Assembly (NCBI GenBank): GCA_022340285.1
Contig: JAJDOG010000070.1
Coordinates: 1 to 64,000, forward strand
Origin: Betaproteobacteria bacterium
GTDB lineage: Bacteria > Pseudomonadota > Gammaproteobacteria > Burkholderiales > SG8-39
Direction of reading: 5' to 3'
DNA length: 64,000 bases
The first letter of the stretch is position 1. Every line of letters starts with the position of its first letter. Under the pieces are notes generated by a model. It saw nothing but the letters and a program-made list of their open reading frames with translations, did not search any database and was not told the origin of the DNA. Below are positions 27,805 to 34,317 of the stretch, piece after piece. The translations under genes and the position numbers were made by a program.

Positions 27805-29097
27805 ATGAGCAACGTCAGCGAGCTGCTGAGCCGCCTTCGCACGGCGGGCGTCGAGCCCAGTGATCCGGAGGACATCCGGCTCAAGAAGCAGCTGCTCATG
27901 TTCGCGATGGCTTTGACCATCGCGGTGCCGATCGTTTGGGTCGCGATCTATCGGCTCTTCGGGGTGACGATCTCCACGACGCTGCCGATCCTGTATCTCG
28001 GTCTGTCGCTCCTCAATCTCGTCGTCTACCTCGTCTCGCGGAACTTCGGCCGCTGGCGCCTGCTTCAGCTCGGTCTCTTCCTCTTCTATCCCTTCGTGCA
28101 GCAGCTCTCGATGGGAGACTTCATCACCGCGAGCGGCTACATGCTGTGGGGGCTGCTGGCGCCGGTTGGGGCGATACTGCTGTACAGCGCGCGCGACTCG
28201 ATTCCCTGGTTTTTCGGCTACGCGATGCTGATCGTGATGGCGGCCGGCCTCGACTACCAGCTCGTCGAGACTTCCACCGCGGCAGCCCCGATTCCGGCCA
28301 AGGTGGCCGTGGTGTTCTTCGCGCTCAACTTCTTCGCGATCTCGAGCATCGTCTACGTGCTCCTGCGCTCCGCCTCGTCCGAGCGCGACAAGTCCAAGGC
28401 GCGCCTCGAGGAGGCCCACCGGCTGCTGCAGGCCGAGCAAGACCGCTCCGAGCGGCTCCTGCTGAACATCCTCCCCGGCCCCGTCGCCGAGCGGCTGAAG
28501 CAGGAGAACGGCACGATCGCAGACGGATTCGCCGATGTGACGGTGATGTTCGCCGATATCGTCAACTTCACGACGATCGCGGAGGGCATGTCGCCGAACC
28601 AGATCTTCGCGATGCTGAACAAGGTATTCTCCTCGTTCGATTCGCTCGCAGAGAAGTACGGCCTGGAAAAGATCAAGACGATCGGCGACGCCTACATGGT
28701 CGCCGGCGGCCTGGACGACGCTGATTCCCGCAACTACTCTGAGTCGATCGCGAACATGGCGCTCGAGATGCGCGAGCTTCTCGCGACCGATCTCACGGTC
28801 AACGAGCAGCGCGTCGAGATCCGGATGGGCATCGGTACCGGACCGGTCGTCGCTGGCGTCGTCGGCAAGAAGAAGTTCATCTACGACTTGTGGGGTGACA
28901 CGGTAAACCTCGCTAGTCGCATCACGGCCGAGAGCGTGCCGGGCATGATCCAGGTCGACGTGATCACGTACCGCCGCTTGCGCAACCGGTTCGAGTTCGC
29001 CGCGCCCCAGACCGTGTACCTGAAGGGCAAGGGAGACACCGCGGTCTACCGGCTGCTCGGTCGCAAGACCGAAGTCGAGCAGGAAGCCGCAGCGTAG
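27805..29097 (+). CDS. Membrane-bound class III adenylate cyclase
   Basis: A 430-residue protein: about six transmembrane helices between residues 30 and 188, a coiled stretch (KARLEEAHRLLQAEQDRSERLL) and a C-terminal cyclase homology domain. Metal-binding Asp251 (MFADIVNFT) and Asp295 (IGDAYMV) are present. Purine-selecting Lys291 and Asp361 favour ATP over GTP. Transition-state Asn368 and Arg372 are also present, so the homodimer should be active. It stands between pilus genes and a histidine kinase, suggesting that cAMP feeds into pilus or surface behaviour; this is inference. Confidence 0.9.
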   Translation: MSNVSELLSRLRTAGVEPSDPEDIRLKKQLLMFAMALTIAVPIVWVAIYRLFGVTISTTLPILYLGLSLLNLVVYLVSRNFGRWRLLQLGLFLFYPFVQQLSMGDFITASGYMLWGLLAPVGAILLYSARDSIPWFFGYAMLIVMAAGLDYQLVETSTAAAPIPAKVAVVFFALNFFAISSIVYVLLRSASSERDKSKARLEEAHRLLQAEQDRSERLLLNILPGPVAERLKQENGTIADGFADVTVMFADIVNFTTIAEGMSPNQIFAMLNKVFSSFDSLAEKYGLEKIKTIGDAYMVAGGLDDADSRNYSESIANMALEMRELLATDLTVNEQRVEIRMGIGTGPVVAGVVGKKKFIYDLWGDTVNLASRITAESVPGMIQVDVITYRRLRNRFEFAAPQTVYLKGKGDTAVYRLLGRKTEVEQEAAA

Positions 29098-29132
29098 GGG
29101 CAAGATCGGTAGGTCACGAACAGGGGGCGCTC

Positions 29133-30881
29133 TCAGCTCGCGTCGGCGGCGACCGGAGCGCTCGGCTCGCGCGACGTTCCCCGACCCAGATCCCCCGCGA
29201 GCTCGAAGCACACGTTGCCCTGTTCGTTCGCCGAAATCCGGAAATTGAACCCGAGCAGCTCCGCCTGGCGGCCGACCTGGTAGAGCCCGATTCCGTATCC
29301 GGTATCCGACGGCACCGGGCCGCGCAGGAGGCCGGCCAGGATTTCGCGAACGACCGGGCGGCCGCTATCGCACACGGTGAGCGTGACCGAGTCGCCGATG
29401 TCGAACGTGACGCGCACGCGGACGTCGGGGTCGAGCTTGCGCTTCTCGAGCGCGTTCTGGACCATGTTGTCGGCGGCGCCGTCGAACAGGTCCTTGGGCA
29501 GCAGGATGCCTTCCGCCAGGGTGCCGAGCTGGAACTCGACGCCCCGAATCTGATAGGCCTTCTGCACTCCTTCCCACCAGGCATCGGCGCGCACGAACCG
29601 CCCGGTCTCCACCTGCGGGCGCTGCAGCTTCTCGATCGTGTGGCGGAGTCTCTGGGTCACGGTCGGCAGGTGCCTGCGGATCAGCATCTGCAACCCCTCC
29701 GGATTGCCGTCCGGATCGCGTTCGACTGCCGAGCACAGCACGTTCAGGGACTGCAGTAGGTTCTTCACGTCGTGCGTGAGGCGCGCGCCGGCTTCGTGAA
29801 GCGCCTGCACGTAAGTCTGCTGCTTGAGCTTCTGCTCGCGCTGCTTGGCCACGTAGAACTGGCCGAGCAGCTGCCCGAGCAGGTGGAAGTGCCACACGAG
29901 CGAGGGGCTGGGCCGGTGACGGCTGTAAAGCCGGATGGTGAGCTCGCGACCGGCGAATTCCACCGAATGCTTCGAGCTCACCCCGAATTCGCCCGACTCG
30001 GCAGAGGTATGCCAGGTGCCGCCGGTCACCCAGGGCAGTCCGCCGAGGCCCGCGCAGGCCTCTTTCAGGAACTGGTCGGGCCGTGATTCAGTCCGCGAGA
30101 GCTCGGCAAGGAAGTGCAGCCACTGCTCGAACGGCAGGCCGATCGAGAGCAGGTAGCGCGAGAACAGCATCGCAAGCCCGGCAAAGCCCGCGCCGGGGTT
30201 CCACGCGACGCTGAGAAAGATGAGCACCGCGGCAATCGAGAGCAGGCTGTATGAAAGCGCGAGCGGGTAGCTCGTCTTGAGCACCGTCATGTAGGCGAAG
30301 CTGCCCAGCACCAGCGCCGTCAGAAGCAGGAAGATGAAGGACGCGTAGAGGAAGTCGACGATCTGGGGTTCGGCCGTGTCCGACTCCACAGGCAAGGCGA
30401 TCATCACCACGAAGATGAGCGGCAGCCCGTACTGCGCGATCATTCGCACCTCCGAGGGGAGCGCACCGGTCGTCGAAAAACCGTTCGGCACGATCCAGAC
30501 CAGCAGGAGCGACGCGATATACAGGAACGTGAGCAGGTAGAAAGCGCGCAGCCAGCGCGCCTGGAAGAGGAACACCTTGCCGCCGATCACGCCAGCGAGC
30601 AGCCCCACCCAGAGGCCCAGCATCCACCAGCTCAGGAAGACCAGGATCGCGACCGTGATGAGGGAGATGAGGATGACCTCGCTCACCTTGAGGCGTTGCC
30701 CGCCCTGCATGAACGGCTGCCAGATGAAGAAGAGGCCGAGGTGGGCCATCATCATCCCGCGTGCCCAGATGTCCTCGGTGCCGCGCATCGCAGCGAGGTG
30801 GAGCAACACCAGCATCCCGACGAGCAGGAGCCGCCACTGGCGCCCGGTGGACCGAGTGGTGAACTGGAATGCTCCCGTCAT
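29133..30881 (-). CDS. Membrane sensor histidine kinase
   Basis: A 582-residue kinase with roughly ten hydrophobic segments in residues 15-250, a GAF-like region (about 265-345), the phospho-acceptor His370 in RLTHDVKNLLQSL, and a HATPase domain with N-box DNMVQNALEKR, G1 CDSGRPV and G2 GYGIGLYQ. The HDxKN box resembles PilS and PrsK kinases. It has no adjacent regulator; the sigma-54 regulator at 13027-14463 is the only candidate in the window. It is divergent from the ABC permease gene. Confidence 0.87.
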   Translation of the reverse strand: MTGAFQFTTRSTGRQWRLLLVGMLVLLHLAAMRGTEDIWARGMMMAHLGLFFIWQPFMQGGQRLKVSEVILISLITVAILVFLSWWMLGLWVGLLAGVIGGKVFLFQARWLRAFYLLTFLYIASLLLVWIVPNGFSTTGALPSEVRMIAQYGLPLIFVVMIALPVESDTAEPQIVDFLYASFIFLLLTALVLGSFAYMTVLKTSYPLALSYSLLSIAAVLIFLSVAWNPGAGFAGLAMLFSRYLLSIGLPFEQWLHFLAELSRTESRPDQFLKEACAGLGGLPWVTGGTWHTSAESGEFGVSSKHSVEFAGRELTIRLYSRHRPSPSLVWHFHLLGQLLGQFYVAKQREQKLKQQTYVQALHEAGARLTHDVKNLLQSLNVLCSAVERDPDGNPEGLQMLIRRHLPTVTQRLRHTIEKLQRPQVETGRFVRADAWWEGVQKAYQIRGVEFQLGTLAEGILLPKDLFDGAADNMVQNALEKRKLDPDVRVRVTFDIGDSVTLTVCDSGRPVVREILAGLLRGPVPSDTGYGIGLYQVGRQAELLGFNFRISANEQGNVCFELAGDLGRGTSREPSAPVAADAS

Positions 30882-31004
30882 CGCTCTGGCTGGCCCGGTG
30901 CTTGCGTCGGGCGGGTTGCGAAACTACGCTTGGCCGGCCGACGAACCCCGGTCGATGTAGGCGGGCGCCGAAGGGCGCCGTGTGCCATCCTGTCCGACGA
31001 GCCC

Positions 31005-31766
31005 ATGAGCATTCTCCCCATTGCCCGCATTACCCTGCTGGAGGCTGTGCGAAGCCGGCTCGCCTGGCTGATCGGCGCCGTGCTCTTATTCAGTCTCGCC
31101 ATTGCCGGCTTTCTCCAGCAGGTTGCGGTGATCGAGGCGCGCGAGATCCAGGCTGCGATTATCGCAGCCTCGGTGCGAGCCTGCGCGGTGTTTTTCGTGG
31201 TTCTGTTTGTCGTCATGAGCGTGGTTCGCGAGTCGAACGACAAGTTCTTCGAGCTGGTGCTGTCCCAGGCGATGCCGCGCTCCAGCTACCTCTTCGGGAA
31301 GTTTCTCGGCGTGGCAGCCGCCGCCGCAGCGATCGCCGTGGTCCTGAGCGTTCCCGTCGCGCTCTTCGCCCCGCTCGCGCGGATGCCGGCCTGGACGTTG
31401 TCCCTGTTCGGCGAGCTGCTCATCATGGCGGCCGTGAGCTTGTTCTGCGTACTGACGTTCAACCACGTACTGACCGCGTTGAGTGCCGCCGCCGCCTTCT
31501 ATCTGCTCGCGCGGTCCCTGGCCGCGCTCCGGATCATTGCGGAAACCTCGGAGCAGACCGTGGCGCTCGCCCCGCGGCTCGCCGACTGGTTCATCCAGGG
31601 CGTGGCGCTGCTCATGCCCAGGCTCGATCAGATGACCCAGGCGGGCTGGCTGATCGATGCCGCGCCGGACGCGGCGGCGCTCGCGAGCGTACTGGCCCAG
31701 ACGGTGATCTACGTCACTCTCATTCTCGGCGCCGCGCTCTTCGACCTCTACCGGCAGGACCTCTAG
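31005..31766 (+). CDS. ABC-2 type permease without adjacent ATPase
   Basis: A 253-residue protein with about six transmembrane helices, beginning MSILPIARITLLEAVRSRLAW, typical of ABC-2 membrane subunits that resemble Cu-processing NosY or GldA-type partners. No ATPase adjoins it, whereas an ATPase without permease lies at 12303-13034. A GGCGCC-gaag-GGCGCC hairpin (30964-30979) precedes the gene. It is followed 10 bp later by a TPR-like protein gene. Confidence 0.78.
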   Translation: MSILPIARITLLEAVRSRLAWLIGAVLLFSLAIAGFLQQVAVIEAREIQAAIIAASVRACAVFFVVLFVVMSVVRESNDKFFELVLSQAMPRSSYLFGKFLGVAAAAAAIAVVLSVPVALFAPLARMPAWTLSLFGELLIMAAVSLFCVLTFNHVLTALSAAAAFYLLARSLAALRIIAETSEQTVALAPRLADWFIQGVALLMPRLDQMTQAGWLIDAAPDAAALASVLAQTVIYVTLILGAALFDLYRQDL

Positions 31767-31776
31767 AACTCACCCA

Positions 31777-32493
31777 ATGCGTGTGCGCCCGACTCGCGAC
31801 GTTCCGGCCTGGGTCAAGCTCACCGCGCTCGTCGGGCTGGCCGTGCAGATCGCCTGGGGGAGCCTGCAGCCCGCGCCCCGGGCAATGGCCGAGGACCTGC
31901 CACAACCCCCGTCGGTCAATGTCCTGAGGCTTGCCGCGCTGGGCGAGCCGATTGCGGCGGCGAAGCTGCTCATGCTCTACATCCAGGCTTTCGACTACCG
32001 CGCCGGGACCCGTATCCCCTATCGGAAGCTCGACTACGACGCCCTGATCGGGTGGCTTGGCCGGATCCTGAACCTGGACCCGGCCGGGCAATATCCCCTC
32101 TGGTCCGCCGCCCGCCTTTACGCGGAGGTTCCGGACCCCGACCGCCAGCGCAAGATGCTGAATTTCATCTACCGGGAGTATCTGGCCGACCCAAACCGGC
32201 GTTGGCCATGGCTTGCACACGCGACAATCATCGCCAAGCACGAGCTCAAGGACCTGCCACTTGCCAGGAAATATGCTGTTGCGCTGCAAAAACACACCAC
32301 CGACCCAAATGCCCCGCTGTGGGTCAAGCAGATGGAGCCGTTCATTCTGGCCGACATGGGAGAGCTCGAGCAGGCACGGATCCTGATTGGAGGCCTCATT
32401 GCGAGCGGTCAAGTGAAGGATCGTCGGGATGCGGAGCTGCTCAAGCGGCGGCTCGAGGAGATCGAGGAGCGCCTGAAGAAGGCAAAGCGCTGA
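31777..32493 (+). CDS. Unrecognised exported helical-repeat (TPR-like) protein
   Basis: A 238-residue protein of no firmly recognised family. A signal peptide or anchor lies at about 10-37 (WVKLTALVGLAVQIAWGSLQ). The remainder is helical with TPR-like spacing (FIYREYLADPNRRWPWLAHA; LPLARKYAVALQKH), and it ends in a charged helix. It is probably co-transcribed with the ABC-2 permease and lies just upstream of the sigma-54-driven pilin gene. Confidence 0.6.
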   Translation: MRVRPTRDVPAWVKLTALVGLAVQIAWGSLQPAPRAMAEDLPQPPSVNVLRLAALGEPIAAAKLLMLYIQAFDYRAGTRIPYRKLDYDALIGWLGRILNLDPAGQYPLWSAARLYAEVPDPDRQRKMLNFIYREYLADPNRRWPWLAHATIIAKHELKDLPLARKYAVALQKHTTDPNAPLWVKQMEPFILADMGELEQARILIGGLIASGQVKDRRDAELLKRRLEEIEERLKKAKR

Positions 32494-32515
32494 CGAATCT
32501 GTCGCTGATCTGACG
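32490..32515 (+). promoter_or_regulatory. Possible enhancer-type repeat upstream of the pilin sigma-54 promoter
   Basis: Three similar hexamers, CTGACG (32490-32495), CTGTCG (32499-32504) and CTGACG (32510-32515), lie about 97-122 bp upstream of the predicted pilin transcription start. This is the distance where bacterial enhancer-binding proteins usually bind. The TGTC core resembles PilR sites of Pseudomonas, as I recall them. The first copy overlaps the end of the upstream gene. Confidence 0.3.
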
Positions 32516-32585
32516 TTTTTGCCGGAATCCCGTCATTCTCGCCGCCAAAACCGCGTGATTTTGTTCACAGAAGCCCGTTTTGCGC

Positions 32586-32601
32586 AGGCATCGAAGTTGC
32601 T
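32586..32601 (+). promoter_or_regulatory. Sigma-54 promoter of the pilin gene
   Basis: AGGCATCGAAGTTGCT matches the sigma-54 consensus TGGCACG-N4-TTGCW at all four GGCA and all four TTGC positions, with GG (32587-32588) and GC (32599-32600) separated by exactly 10 bp. Transcription would start near 32612, leaving a 36-base leader with AAGGAG before the pilin ATG. It fits the GAFTGA regulator at 13027 and rpoN at 40072. Confidence 0.78.
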
Positions 32602-32647
32602 AGAAAGCTCCTACCCCCTTATTGGGCGAAGGTCTAAGGAGCGACCA

Positions 32648-33328
32648 ATGAAAATGCAAACGCGCCAGTCCGGCTTTACCCTTGTCGAGATCGCCATCGT
32701 GCTGGTGATCATCGGCCTGCTGCTGGGCGGCATCCTCAAGGGCCAGGAAATGATCACCCAGGCCCGCATCAAGAACGTCACGAACGACTTCAACGGCACC
32801 ACGGCCGCGTACTTCTCGTACCAGGATCGCTACAAGGCCGTCCCGGGGGATGACGGGAATGCGAATGCGCGCTGGGGTACCTCTTGGGGTGTCACCAGTG
32901 GCAACAGCAACGGGAGCATCTCCGGGAATTACTTCGACAATGTGGCCGGCCCGTTCGCCAATGACGGGAACAACGAATCGCAGAAGTTCTGGTGGCACCT
33001 GCGCGCCGCGGGCTTCATTCCGGGTCCGACGCAGGGCGCGGGTGCTCCGACACCGCCGAACAACGCCGTGGGCGGCATCATCGGCGTGCAGAACGGCGCA
33101 TTCGCGGCGCCCACTACGCTACCTGGCCTCGTCGTATGTTCGTCCAACGTCCCGGACAAGATCGCCTCGGCCGTGGACACTCAGCTCGACGATCAGCGCC
33201 CGGATGCCGGCGCCATGCGAGCATCGAATCAGGCTGGAGCATCAAATCCGCCCGCCACGGGCGCGACCGCCGGCGCGGTCTACGTCGAAGACGGCTCGAT
33301 TCAATACATCATCTGCAAGACCGTCTGA
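32648..33328 (+). CDS. Type IV prepilin, probable major pilin
   Basis: A 226-residue prepilin with an eight-residue basic leader, then SG|FTLVEIAIVLVIIGLLLGG with Glu5, the canonical class III start. The body has YKAVPGDDGNANARW, FWWHLRAAGF, NNAVGGIIGVQNG and two Cys forming a probable disulfide near the C-terminus (VVCSSNVPDK; IICKTV). Sigma-54 promoter, strong AAGGAG ribosome-binding site and a strong terminator make a single-gene unit built for high expression, hence the major-pilin guess. It is a close paralogue of the next gene. Confidence 0.85.
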   Translation: MKMQTRQSGFTLVEIAIVLVIIGLLLGGILKGQEMITQARIKNVTNDFNGTTAAYFSYQDRYKAVPGDDGNANARWGTSWGVTSGNSNGSISGNYFDNVAGPFANDGNNESQKFWWHLRAAGFIPGPTQGAGAPTPPNNAVGGIIGVQNGAFAAPTTLPGLVVCSSNVPDKIASAVDTQLDDQRPDAGAMRASNQAGASNPPATGATAGAVYVEDGSIQYIICKTV

Positions 33329-33348
33329 CGATCCGATTATCGGTGCCA

Positions 33349-33379
33349 AGGGCCCGCGTTGTTGCGGGCCTTTTTTTTT
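33349..33379 (+). terminator. Rho-independent terminator after the pilin gene
   Basis: GGCCCGC (33351-33357), loop GTTGTT, GCGGGCC (33364-33370) and nine T (33371-33379). This is the clearest intrinsic terminator in the window and ends the pilin transcript 20 bp after the stop codon. Confidence 0.92.
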
Positions 33380-33538
33380 GCGCGGCGAGATATCGTCAGT
33401 GACTGTTCCGCCGCGATGACAGCGGCGCCGCAAGTTGTGGAATAGTTCCGGTCGCGGCGCGCGCGGTTCCGCCAGCAGTGTGACTTGTTTGTTCTAATCG
33501 AACCGTTCCACGTGAAATTGTTCCGGCGCCGTTTTTCG

Positions 33539-33576
33539 AAGGTCTGCCCGCGCGGGCCTTCTTCAGTTGCGCGGCG
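33539..33576 (+). repeat. Decayed copy of the pilin terminator before the second prepilin
   Basis: AAGG, then the palindrome GCCCGCGCGGGC (33546-33557), CTTCTT and TTGCGCGGCG (33567-33576). The first terminator has the same order: AAGG, GCCCGC, GCGGGCC, T-run and TTGCGCGGCG (33378-33387). The second copy lacks the loop and most of the T-run. The 284 bp gap between the two pilin genes therefore contains both elements, plus several GTTCC words, with no clear promoter. Confidence 0.5.
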
Positions 33577-33612
33577 GGACCGAATCATCGCATCGCCGAC
33601 GTCCACCGGACC

Positions 33613-34296
33613 ATGTTCAATATCGCATCGCAGCGCGGGTTCACTCTGGTCGAGATCGCCATGGTGCTCGTCGTCGTGGCCCTTCTCATGGGCGGGGTGC
33701 TGCGGGGCCAGGAGCTCGTCACCCAGGCGCGCATCCGTGACGTGATGAACGATCTCGGCGGCGTTTCCGCCGCCTACCATTTCTATTTCGACCGCTACAA
33801 GGCGTTGCCCGGGGATGACTTCAACGCGGGCGCGCGCTGGCCCTCGTTCAACGCCAAACCCGGCGGCGGAAACGGGGTCGTCTCAGGCAAGTACATGGAC
33901 GCGGCGCCGCCCGATCCGACCGCTGGCGGCTTCATCGTGGACAACAGTCAAAACGAGGCGCTTGCGTTCTGGTGGCATCTGCGCATGGCGGGCTACGTTG
34001 CGGGACCGGCCACCGGCCCGGGGGGCGCCACTCAACCGAACAACGCCGTGGGCGGGATCGTCGGCGTGCAGACCAGCGGTCTTGGCCTGGCCTCGCTGAT
34101 CGTCTGCGAGTCCAATGTCCCAGACAAGATCGCAGGCGCCGTGGACGCTCAGCTGGACGATCAGCGTCCGAATACGGGCTTCGTCCGGGCATACAAGCAA
34201 TCGGCAAGCAACGAGGACGTGATGGGAAAGGCGCCGAACGTCACGAGCTACGCCGAGACCGGCTCGAACCTGTACGTGGTCTGCAAGTCGATCTAG
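33613..34296 (+). CDS. Type IV prepilin, tandem paralogue
   Basis: A 227-residue prepilin: MFNIASQRG|FTLVEIAMVLVVVALLMGG with Glu5. It shares with the preceding pilin the motifs YKALPGDD, FWWHLRMAGY, NNAVGGIVGVQ, SNVPDKIAGAVDAQLDDQRP and a terminal VVCKSI, so the pair arose by duplication. It lacks the good sigma-54 promoter and strong ribosome-binding site of its neighbour. It ends 21 bp from the convergent antiporter gene. Confidence 0.83.
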   Translation: MFNIASQRGFTLVEIAMVLVVVALLMGGVLRGQELVTQARIRDVMNDLGGVSAAYHFYFDRYKALPGDDFNAGARWPSFNAKPGGGNGVVSGKYMDAAPPDPTAGGFIVDNSQNEALAFWWHLRMAGYVAGPATGPGGATQPNNAVGGIVGVQTSGLGLASLIVCESNVPDKIAGAVDAQLDDQRPNTGFVRAYKQSASNEDVMGKAPNVTSYAETGSNLYVVCKSI

Positions 34297-34317
34297 CTGT
34301 CCGGCGCGCGGCGCGCA

